Of a stretch of 64,000 nucleotides of DNA, positions 1 to 6,934 are shown piece by piece. This DNA is from Sorangium cellulosum (GTDB taxonomy: Bacteria; Myxococcota_A; Polyangia; Polyangiales; Polyangiaceae): contig NZ_CP012673.1 in NCBI RefSeq assembly GCF_002950945.1, positions 1,488,001 to 1,552,000 on the forward strand, in the 5' to 3' direction. The notes under the pieces were generated by a model. That model did not search any database. It saw nothing but the letters and a program-made list of their open reading frames with translations, and was not told where the DNA came from. A program made the position numbers and the translations under genes. Numbering within the stretch: the stretch's first letter is position 1; every line of letters starts with the position of its first letter.

Positions 1-121
1 CCGCGACGTGTTCGGGGGCGCCGAGGCCCTCCCCGAAAGCGGCGCCGCGCCCGCCGAGGGCGCGCAGCCGGCCGACCCCGCCGCGCCGACGGAGCCGGCG
101 GCCGAGCCGCCGACGCTCTAG
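1..121 (+). CDS. C-terminal tail of an unidentified protein (partial)
   Basis: The reading frame starting at base 2 stays open to a TAG at 119-121 and gives about 39 residues. It begins RDVFGGAEALPE and continues as an Ala/Pro/Glu-rich, probably disordered tail ending EPPTL. The protein begins outside the window and no domain is visible, so no function can be given. The uniformly GC-rich third positions fit real coding sequence. Confidence 0.5.
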   Translation, partial: RDVFGGAEALPESGAAPAEGAQPADPAAPTEPAAEPPTL

Positions 122-253
122 AAAAATCGACGCGCCGCGCCGCGCATGACGCGCCGCGGTCCGGATGGCCTGAGACAGGAACGGGTGGGGGGGAAAACGA
201 TGAGGGAGGGTGCGCCGCGGGCGGCGCTCGACGCGCCGGTCAGGTCAGGCGCA

Positions 254-475
254 TCACGAGATGCGCCGGCGCAGGGATTCGATCTCGTCCTTCGCCGCGA
301 GCTTGCGCTTCTTGAGCTGGGCCTCTTCGAGGCGTTCCCCGGGGGTCAGGAACGCTCGCCGACCCAGCTGCCTGAGGCGCGAGTCGAGCTCGCGATGACG
401 CGCTTCTGCCAAACTCAGCCGCTGCTCCGGGCCGACAGCCGTCACCGCGCGAGGAGAGATGACCTGATGCTTCAT
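254..475 (-). CDS. DUF465 (YdcH-like) small coiled-coil protein
   Basis: A 73-residue protein with start MKHQVISP. I chose the ATG at 475 because GGAGG lies about 8 bases upstream; the frame is open further but has no comparable ribosome site. The C-terminal half is charged and helical, with the LKKRKLAAKDEIESLRRR pattern typical of the DUF465/YdcH family, small proteins of unknown function that form antiparallel coiled coils. The family match is recognition from memory. It is a lone gene with no evident operon partner. The likely product is a short cytoplasmic coiled-coil protein. Confidence 0.72.
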   Translation of the reverse strand: MKHQVISPRAVTAVGPEQRLSLAEARHRELDSRLRQLGRRAFLTPGERLEEAQLKKRKLAAKDEIESLRRRIS

Positions 476-837
476 GTACCCACCTCCAAGGCCCCGCCGA
501 GGGGCCGTGATGCCTTCGAGGACCCACAACACAAGCCCTCGTTCTGATCGTCGCTGGAGAGGAGATCGACCGCCAACCAAGCTACGAGCTGCGGTCGCGG
601 CCTGTTGAACGAACGCCAGATTACCCCACTATGGCGATTCAATGCAGCCCTTTTGTCGGGCCCGCGCTCCTTCGCCACCCCGCAGACCAGCACGCCGGTA
701 CAGCGATGACCGTACCGACACGGCACAGCGAAGACCGTACCAACACGGTGAACCAGCTCTGCCCAGGGCGGCCTGACAACGATCTCCGTCCATGCACCCA
801 GGGGAACAACCTCGGACGTGGGACTATCCTTCCCGGT
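476..837. promoter_or_regulatory. Intergenic region with two direct repeats upstream of the TPR lipoprotein
   Basis: This 362-bp divergent spacer has no convincing gene. It contains two near-identical 15-base sites, ACCGTACCGACACGG (709-723) and ACCGTACCAACACGG (734-748), with starts 25 bp apart. Each contains a CCGT-N6-ACGG dyad. A third half-site, CGGTAC, lies at 696-701. Repeated dyads at this spacing look like operators, but no regulator can be named. Confidence 0.35.
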
Positions 838-2010
838 ATGTGGGGTCCACGCTTCACGCCGGTTGCTGTGCTGTTACTTGGTGGTGTCCTGGTCGGATGT
901 GGGTCCAGTACCGCTGTGTCTGCCCGCGCTCGGGCGCCTGAGCCTGCTCCGGCGAGGGCGCCGATCGAGCTCGCGCCGGTGGTTGTTTCCCCCTACTCGG
1001 ACACGGAGCTCGCGGCGGAGTTCGAGCGGGCGCGGGCGCTGCTCCTGGCCGACAAGGCGCGCGAGGCGGCCGCGTTGTTCGACCGGCTCGTCCGCCTGTC
1101 GCCCGACGGGGAGGTCGCGCCGCCGAGCCTGTTCAATTCCGGGCTCGCCCACGAGGCGCTCGGCGACCGCGCGCTCGGGGCCGAGCGCTACCGGGAGGTG
1201 CTGCGGCGTTTCCCGGACCACGCGGTCGCCCGCGGCGCGCGCTTCCGGCTCGCGCGTGCGGCGGCGGCCCTCGAGCGGTGGCCCGAGCTCGTCGAGGTGG
1301 CGCGTGCGCTGCTGGCGCTCGAGGATCTGAGCGTGCTGGAGGCGGTCGAGGCGCGCGGCGCGCTCGCGCTCGGGCTGGTCGAGCAGGACCTCGTGGACGA
1401 GGCGGCGCGCCACGTCGCGCTCGCGCGCGACCTCATCGAGGCGCACCGGCTGGGCGAGTCGGGCAAGCCGCCGCTCGAGCTCGCGCAGGTGAGCTTCGCG
1501 CTCGGCGAGGTGCGGCGGCGCCGGAGCGAGGCGATCACCTTCGTGCCCGTGCCGGCGAACTTCGGCGAGGCGCTCGAGCGGCGCTGCCAGGGCCTGCTCG
1601 ACGCGCAGAGCGCCTACACCGAGGCGATGCGGAGCCTCGACGCCCACTGGTCGGCGATGGCGGGCTACCGCATCGGGCGGCTCTACCAGCAGCTCCACCG
1701 CGACGTGATGCAGGTCCCGCCGCCGCGGAGCGCCGACACGCCGAGGAAGAAGCAGCTCTTCGAGGGCGCGATGCGCCTGCGCTACCGCGTGCTCCTGGAG
1801 AAGGGGCAGAAGATGCTCGCCGGCACCGTCGGCCTCGGCGAGCGCACCGGCGAGGCGTCTTCCTGGGTCCTCCGTGCCCGCGACGCGCAGCGCGAGATCG
1901 AGCTCGCGCTCGCCGACGAGCAGGCGGCCCTCGCGAAGCTGCCGTTCACCGAGGCGGAGCTCTCCGCGGCGCTCGACGCCCTCAAGGGGGAGGCGCCGAG
2001 GAAGCCGTGA
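838..2010 (+). CDS. TPR-containing outer-membrane-type lipoprotein
   Basis: A 390-residue protein. The open frame extends back to 631, but the ATG at 838 gives a clean lipoprotein signal: MWGPRFTPVAVLLLGG, then lipobox LVGC with Cys at about residue 21. After an Ala/Pro-rich linker come helical TPR-like repeats (about residues 60-300), for example a segment with RFPDHAVARGARFRLARAAA, as in YbgF/BamD-like scaffolds. The role is inferred to be a periplasm-facing scaffold. Two operator-like repeats lie upstream (709-748). It converges with the vWA gene downstream. The exact family is not recognised. Confidence 0.75.
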   Translation: MWGPRFTPVAVLLLGGVLVGCGSSTAVSARARAPEPAPARAPIELAPVVVSPYSDTELAAEFERARALLLADKAREAAALFDRLVRLSPDGEVAPPSLFNSGLAHEALGDRALGAERYREVLRRFPDHAVARGARFRLARAAAALERWPELVEVARALLALEDLSVLEAVEARGALALGLVEQDLVDEAARHVALARDLIEAHRLGESGKPPLELAQVSFALGEVRRRRSEAITFVPVPANFGEALERRCQGLLDAQSAYTEAMRSLDAHWSAMAGYRIGRLYQQLHRDVMQVPPPRSADTPRKKQLFEGAMRLRYRVLLEKGQKMLAGTVGLGERTGEASSWVLRARDAQREIELALADEQAALAKLPFTEAELSAALDALKGEAPRKP

Positions 2011-2015
2011 ACCAT

Positions 2016-2037
2016 GGCGCCCCGCCGCGGCGGCGCC
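2016..2037. terminator. GC-rich hairpin between convergent genes
   Basis: CCGCCG (2022-2027) pairs with the abutting CGGCGG (2028-2033), flanked by GGCG/CGCC. It lies six bases after the TPR lipoprotein stop and before the convergent vWA gene. No T-run follows, so it is at best a factor-assisted or bidirectional terminator. Confidence 0.35.
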
Positions 2038-2080
2038 CGGGGTGCTCGGCGCAGCGCCGGCGTGCAGCCGACGCGCGCGC

Positions 2081-3220
2081 TCAGTTCAGCGCTGGCGCGC
2101 AGCCGAAGAGCACGTCGAGCTTCGCCTGCGCGTCGCCTTGCACCGCCCTGCAGGACGTCGGGCAGAGGATGATCTTCTCCGGGACCTGCTCGCTGTCGTA
2201 GTACCACCCCGGCCCCGCGCCGCAGTCGGCCGCGTCGGCCGCCCTCGGGATCTCCAGCGGGCCGGAGGCCCCGGACGTGAACCTGACCGCGACCCGGTCC
2301 TGGTCCAGCGTCGCGCCCGCCGGCGGCTCCGGGAGGAGGAGCTCGCACGGCAGCGCCGAGGCGCGGATCTCGGCCATCTTCGCGGAGAACGCGGCGACGT
2401 CCGCCGTGACGTCGAGCGCGCGCGTCGTCCCGCCGGCGGCGGCGATCTGGTCCAGGTTCGATAACGTCGACCCCTCCACGGCGATGACGTACGTCCGCAC
2501 GCCGTTGTACCGGAGCGCCCGCTGCGCGAGCTCGGCGGTGCTCGCGACGGTGTTGTCGGAGCATCCGGACGGATCGCCGTCGGTCGCGAGCACGACGATG
2601 ACCTTGTGGGAGGGGTTTGCGTCCTGGTAGGCGGTCGCGCTGAAGAGCACCCCCTGGAGCGCCGGCCGCATGGGCGTCCCGCCGCTCGGCGAGGTGTCCT
2701 GGATGGAGGCGGTGAGGGCCTGTGTGTTCAGCGGCAGCTCGGCGATGGGCACCGCGAGCCCCTCGTAGGTCGTGTGCTCGCAGTCGTTCTGTCCCGTGGC
2801 GCCTCGCGGGAAGTAGGTGAGTCCCACGTTCATCCCGGCGGAGGCGGCGTCGGTCACGAACGTGGAGATCGCGCTCGTGACGCCGCTCCATTTCGAGCCG
2901 AGCATGCTCCCGGAGCGGTCGAGCAGGACGAGCATGTCGAGCGGCAGCAGCGCGGTCTCTGCGCTCGTCTGGGCGCAGGAGCCCTCCTCATCGAGGCGGC
3001 CGCCGCCCTCGCCGGCCGGGTCGAACCCGCCTCCAGCGAGCGCCCCGCTCGCGCTCGCGCCGCTCGACGCGGAGGCCCCGCCCCCTCCGCCCTCGCCGTC
3101 CTCCGGCGCGGCCGCCTGCGGAGTCCTCCTGTCCTCGGTGGCCGCGCAGCCGCCCGATTGCGCTGCGAGCCCTGCGGCGGCGAGGAAAGGGGCAATCATG
3201 ATTTCACGTCGGAAGGACAT
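2081..3220 (-). CDS. von Willebrand factor A domain lipoprotein
   Basis: A 379-residue protein starting MSFRREIMIAPFLAAAG. The ATG at 3220 has GAGGAG about 10 bases upstream, and a lipobox-like SGGC follows. A Gly/Ala/Ser-rich linker leads to a vWA domain (about residues 90-280) with the MIDAS motif DRSGSM and a second metal-site loop LATDGDPSGC. The C-terminal part has several Cys (DCGAGPGW, CPTSC), suggesting disulfides outside the cytoplasm. vWA domains of this kind bind partner proteins through a divalent metal. It is divergent from the Cys-rich lipoprotein gene at 3636, so both may belong to one surface system. Confidence 0.82.
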   Translation of the reverse strand: MSFRREIMIAPFLAAAGLAAQSGGCAATEDRRTPQAAAPEDGEGGGGGASASSGASASGALAGGGFDPAGEGGGRLDEEGSCAQTSAETALLPLDMLVLLDRSGSMLGSKWSGVTSAISTFVTDAASAGMNVGLTYFPRGATGQNDCEHTTYEGLAVPIAELPLNTQALTASIQDTSPSGGTPMRPALQGVLFSATAYQDANPSHKVIVVLATDGDPSGCSDNTVASTAELAQRALRYNGVRTYVIAVEGSTLSNLDQIAAAGGTTRALDVTADVAAFSAKMAEIRASALPCELLLPEPPAGATLDQDRVAVRFTSGASGPLEIPRAADAADCGAGPGWYYDSEQVPEKIILCPTSCRAVQGDAQAKLDVLFGCAPALN

Positions 3221-3635
3221 CTCTGCGCTCCTCTGGAATTGATGCGACGCGGAGTGATGGTGAGGAAGCCCCGCGCGCGAAGTGGTCTGTCTAGAGAGGG
3301 AAGCCGAGCTCCGAGACGCTCTCGTCAGCATACTGCATGGCCAGATGAGGGGGCGATAGGGGCTCTCCGGTTTGTTGGGTTGAGCGTGTCTCTAGTCTCG
3401 TTGGCATCGCTGTTGTCGCCGTACTCCTTTGAGTACTCGTTCTGAATCCCTCGCCTCCCCCTGCGCTCACCGTTCCTCTCCTCTCCTCTCCTCTCCTCTC
3501 CTCTCCCGCGCCCCGGGCCTCCCCTCTGCCGACCGTTCCGGGTGCTCGCGCGCCGGAACACCACGCTGGCTTGCGCAGCGGCGAAGAACGCGTAATTCCC
3601 AGCGTGAGCGTCACGCTTGCTGGAAAGAGGCGAAC
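3221..3635. promoter_or_regulatory. Divergent intergenic region with an inverted repeat and a CTCTC tract
   Basis: This 415-bp spacer separates two divergent lipoprotein genes and contains no supported gene. It carries a perfect inverted repeat GTACTC-CTTT-GAGTAC (3421-3436) and a six-copy CTCTC tract (3476-3505). It is relatively A+T-rich around 3330-3450, as expected of a promoter region, but I see no clear -35/-10 pair. Confidence 0.45.
3476..3505. repeat. CTCTC x6 simple-sequence repeat
   Basis: Six perfect tandem copies of the pentamer CTCTC lie about 130 bp upstream of the Cys-rich lipoprotein start. One strand is pure pyrimidine. Tracts like this change copy number by slipped-strand mispairing and can form H-DNA. 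A regulatory role is inference. Confidence 0.8.
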
Positions 3636-5189
3636 ATGACTAGGTGGATTCCATGGTTTCTCTCCACTCTCGCCCTGACGGAGCTCGGCTGTTCGACCGC
3701 GACGTCCCGAGACAACGCGGCCGCTGCGGGCGCTTCGGGCGGCGGCGGCGCCGCACCCGCGTCGCCCGTCTCGAGCGGAGGGGGAGCCTCTCCCTGTGAG
3801 ATAGACTGCTCCCTTGTCCCGACCTCGCAGTGCCTCACGGCGGTGTGCAACGAGGCGACGCGGGCGTGTGAGCTCGCGCCGAGCCCCGGCGGGGAGCCCT
3901 GCGACGACGGCGACGCCTGCACGACGGGAGAGACCTGCGGAGACGGCCTCTGCCGGAAGGGCGCCCCGGAGGACTGCGGCCTCACGCCGGACGTGTGCCA
4001 CGTCGTGACCTGCACCGACGCGAGCGGCGCCCCGCGGTGCGGCATCGAGCCGAGGGCGAACGGCTCGCCGTGCGAGACGGAAGATCGCTGTCTCCTCGAC
4101 GCGGCGTGCCAGGACGGCATCTGCGTCGGGACCCAGAGGGATTGTTTCTTCTTCCACGTTCCAGACTCCTGCCATGTCGGCGCGTGCAATCCGGCCACGG
4201 GTGCGTGCGAGGCGGTCGCGGGGAACGAGGGCTTGCCGTGCGCGGACTCCGGCGATCTCTGCATGGTCGGCAAGACCTGCGAGAGCGGCCGTTGCGAGGG
4301 CGGCGTCCCCAAGGACTGCAGCGCGCTGAGCGTCGGTTGCGAGGATGGCGTCTGCGATCCGGGCTCTGGCAATTGCTATGCTGAGCCGATCGGACCGGGC
4401 GGCGCCTGCCTCTCCGGTACCGACGAGTGCAACCGTGGTGTCTGTGACGAGCGCGGCGCCTGTATTTCCATTCCTACCCCCGGCGCGTCGTGCCCCTCAC
4501 AGACGGTGGGCTGTACGCGCGGCGTCTGCAGCGACGCCGGGGTGTGCACGGCGCGCTCGGTACCCGACGGGGGCGGCTGCGTCGACGGCGACTGGTGCAC
4601 CGTCGGGGAGACGTGCCTCGCCGGCGTCTGCCAGGGCGGCAGCGCCGCGGCGACGCCGGCGATCTACTTCCGGGATATGTTCGAGAGCAACGCGGCCGGG
4701 TGGGAGCTCGGTCCAACCTGGCAAATCGGCGGGGCGACGGCGTCTTCCGGGCAGTCCTACGGGCACCCCGATCCGGCGCTCGACCACACGGCGACCCCGG
4801 ACAACGGCCTCGCCGGTGTGGTCATCGGAGGGAACGCGCCGCTCGGCGTTCACCCGTACTTCTACCTGACGAGCCCCGTCATCGACGCCGGCGTCGCGGG
4901 CGGCGTGTACCTGACGTTCTGGCGTTTCCTGAACACCGACGAGACGCCGCACATGACGAACCGCGTGGAGGCCTTCGACGGCATCCGGTGGGTCGTCCTC
5001 TTCGAGTCGGGGTCGTACCCCGGCGTCCGGGACTCGGCCTGGACGAAGGTCCGCTACGATCTGACGCCGCACAAGAACGCGAACCTGCGGGTCCGGTTCG
5101 GCTACGCCATCGGGCGCGACTCCTTCGTCGACACCGTGTCGAGCTGGAACATCGACGACGTGGAGATCGCGAACGCGGCCTGCCCGTAG
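3636..5189 (+). CDS. Cys-rich repeat lipoprotein with a C-terminal jelly-roll-like domain
   Basis: A 517-residue protein starting MTRWIPWFLSTLALTELGC. The ATG at 3636 has GAAAGAGG just upstream, and the lipobox TELGC gives a lipoprotein. Residues about 50-345 are Cys-rich repeats of roughly 40 residues built on CDDGDACTTGETC-like and GACNPATGACE-like patterns, which are common in myxobacterial surface proteins and probably disulfide-bonded. Residues about 345-517 form a second domain (FRDMFESNAAGW to WNIDDVEIANAACP) resembling MAM/LamG-type beta-sandwich carbohydrate- or protein-binding domains. No catalytic motif is seen. The probable role is a cell-surface or secreted adhesin-like protein. 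Confidence 0.75.
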   Translation: MTRWIPWFLSTLALTELGCSTATSRDNAAAAGASGGGGAAPASPVSSGGGASPCEIDCSLVPTSQCLTAVCNEATRACELAPSPGGEPCDDGDACTTGETCGDGLCRKGAPEDCGLTPDVCHVVTCTDASGAPRCGIEPRANGSPCETEDRCLLDAACQDGICVGTQRDCFFFHVPDSCHVGACNPATGACEAVAGNEGLPCADSGDLCMVGKTCESGRCEGGVPKDCSALSVGCEDGVCDPGSGNCYAEPIGPGGACLSGTDECNRGVCDERGACISIPTPGASCPSQTVGCTRGVCSDAGVCTARSVPDGGGCVDGDWCTVGETCLAGVCQGGSAAATPAIYFRDMFESNAAGWELGPTWQIGGATASSGQSYGHPDPALDHTATPDNGLAGVVIGGNAPLGVHPYFYLTSPVIDAGVAGGVYLTFWRFLNTDETPHMTNRVEAFDGIRWVVLFESGSYPGVRDSAWTKVRYDLTPHKNANLRVRFGYAIGRDSFVDTVSSWNIDDVEIANAACP

Positions 5190-5226
5190 CGCCACGCGGG
5201 CAAGCCGTCACGCGCCGCGCGCCGCC

Positions 5227-5264
5227 GGCTCGGGCGGGCGCCTCCCGGGCGTCGCGCCCGAGCC
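5227..5264. terminator. Hairpin between convergent genes
   Basis: A perfect 10-bp stem, GGCTCGGGCG (5227-5236) with CGCCCGAGCC (5255-5264), lies between the stop of the Cys-rich lipoprotein gene and the stop of tmk. There is no T-run on either strand. Position and symmetry suggest a shared bidirectional terminator. Confidence 0.55.
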
Positions 5265-5279
5265 GCGCTTCATCCGGGC

Positions 5280-5999
5280 TCACCGCTCCACGAAGGCCGC
5301 CAGCGCCGCCGCGATCTCCCGCGCGACGTCCTCCACCGCGCCCCCGCCCTCCACATGGATGACCCGGTCCCCCGGCACCAGCTCCTCCGCCCGCCGGTAC
5401 GCCGCCGCGAGCCTCGCCTGCAGCTCCCTCTTCTCGAACAGCTCCTCCGCCCCCCCGCGCCCGCGGCGCCGCTGCTCGGCGATCTCCGGCGCCACGTCGA
5501 TCACCACCGTGACGTCCGGCCTGCGCGCATGCCGGTTAAGTTCCCGGATCCATTGTAGAATCTCCCCCATTTCCCGCCCGTCCCCGGCCGCCGTCGTCGA
5601 CTGGTAGGCCAGGCTCGACAGGTCGTAGCGATCCGAGATCACGACGTACCCGTCGCAGAGGAGCGGCTCGACCTCGGCGCCGAGGTGGTCGAGGCGGTCG
5701 GCCGAGAAGAGGAGCGCCATCACCTCCGCCTGGCGGGCGACGGGCAGCGAGATCCGGTGGGTCAGCACCTGCCGGAGCAGCGCGCCCACCGGCCCGGCGC
5801 TCGGCTCGCGGGTCACGTGGACGAGGCGCCGCGCGTCCCGGAGGCGCGCCGCGTAGCGCTCGGCCTGCGTGCTCGTGCCCGCGCCGTCGATGCCCTCGAA
5901 CACCACGAACACGCCGCGGCCGCCCTCTCCCGCGCCGCCCGCGCCGCCCGCGTGCGAGGGCGGCGCGGGGCTCTCCTGCTCGGAGCTCGCCTTCACCAT
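5280..5999 (-). CDS. tmk: Thymidylate kinase (dTMP kinase), variant P-loop
   Basis: Phosphorylates dTMP to dTDP. 239 residues from the ATG at 5999, one base after the panC stop with GGAGG about 10 bases upstream; an in-frame GTG/ATG choice at 6023 would overlap panC. After a Gly/Ala-rich leader of about 30 residues comes FEGIDGAGTSTQ (35-46), the DRYDLSSLAYQ motif, and a LID-like RRRGRGGAEE. The usual P-loop Lys (GxGKT/S) is Thr here and REPGGT reads REPSAGP. This matches a variant subfamily I recall rather than decay, because the rest is intact. It lies in an operon with panC. Confidence 0.88.
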   Translation of the reverse strand: MVKASSEQESPAPPSHAGGAGGAGEGGRGVFVVFEGIDGAGTSTQAERYAARLRDARRLVHVTREPSAGPVGALLRQVLTHRISLPVARQAEVMALLFSADRLDHLGAEVEPLLCDGYVVISDRYDLSSLAYQSTTAAGDGREMGEILQWIRELNRHARRPDVTVVIDVAPEIAEQRRRGRGGAEELFEKRELQARLAAAYRRAEELVPGDRVIHVEGGGAVEDVAREIAAALAAFVER

Positions 6000-6000
6000 C

Positions 6001-6891
6001 TCAGCCGGCCTCCCCGGCCGCATCCGCGATGGGCGGCGCGTCCTCGCCGAGCACCACGTTGTCGATGAGGCGCGCCGTCCCGAGGCGGACGGCCACCGCC
6101 AGGAGCGCCCGCTCGCCGACCGCCGCGCCCTCGCTCTGTATCGCCAGGGTTTCCGGGTCGGCGAGGTCGACGTAGTCGATGCTCGACGCGACGGTCGCGA
6201 GGCGCGCGCGCGCGGGCTCGAGCAGCGCCTTCGCGCGCCGCTCGCCGCGCGCGAAGGCGCGGCACGCCTCGGTCAGGGCCAGCGGGATGGCGCGCGCCGC
6301 GCTCCGCTGCTCGGGCGAGAGGTAGGCGTTGCGCGACGACATGGCGAGGCCGTCCGGCTCGCGCACCGTCTTCATCCCGACGAGCTCGACGGGCAGGAAC
6401 AGGTCGGCGGTCATCCGCCGGATCACCTGGAGCTGCTGGTAATCCTTCCGGCCGAAGACGGCGACGCACGGGCCGGCGAGCGCGAACAGCTTCGCGACCA
6501 CGGTGGCGACGCCCTCGAAGTGCCCGGGCCGGTGGGCGCCGCAGAGCGGGGCCGCGGTCGCGCCGACGCGCACGCGCGTCTCGTCGCCGGGCGGGTACAT
6601 CGCCGCGACCTCCGGCGCGAACACCCCGGCGGCGCCGGCCTCGGCGCACCCGTCGAGGTCGCGCTCGAGCGTCCGCGGGTACCGCGCGAGATCCTCGCCC
6701 GCGCCGAACTGCGTCGGATTGACGAAGACGGTGACGGCGATGAAGTCCGCGCTCCGCTTCGCCTCCGCGATCAGCGCGAGGTGGCCTTGATGGAGCGCGC
6801 CCATCGTCGGGACGAGGCCGACGCGGCGCCCGGCCGCGCGCGCACGCTCGCACGCACGCCTCAGCTCGTTTGGCTGTCGCCATAATTCCAT
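6001..6891 (-). CDS. panC: Pantothenate synthetase
   Basis: Condenses pantoate with beta-alanine using ATP to make pantothenate, the precursor of coenzyme A. 296 residues, normal for the family (about 280-300). It carries [10 protein letters not shown] (28-37, the nucleotide HxGH signature), FVNPTQFG, the substrate loop [20 protein letters not shown] and MSSRNAYL, all diagnostic of PanC. The ATG at 6891 fits the family N-terminus ([11 protein letters not shown]). The first gene of a panC-tmk pair; its start is only 43 bp from the divergent ppk start, so promoters must overlap. Confidence 0.97.
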   Translation of the reverse strand: MELWRQPNELRRACERARAAGRRVGLVPTMGALHQGHLALIAEAKRSADFIAVTVFVNPTQFGAGEDLARYPRTLERDLDGCAEAGAAGVFAPEVAAMYPPGDETRVRVGATAAPLCGAHRPGHFEGVATVVAKLFALAGPCVAVFGRKDYQQLQVIRRMTADLFLPVELVGMKTVREPDGLAMSSRNAYLSPEQRSAARAIPLALTEACRAFARGERRAKALLEPARARLATVASSIDYVDLADPETLAIQSEGAAVGERALLAVAVRLGTARLIDNVVLGEDAPPIADAAGEAG

Positions 6892-6934
6892 GGGCGGACC
6901 CTACCAGACCTGAGGTAAAATCGGAGCTTCCACC

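Noticed and set aside
631..837. Upstream extension of the TPR lipoprotein to 631
   Set aside because: The extra 69 residues are not signal-like and would bury the clear lipoprotein signal that begins at 838.
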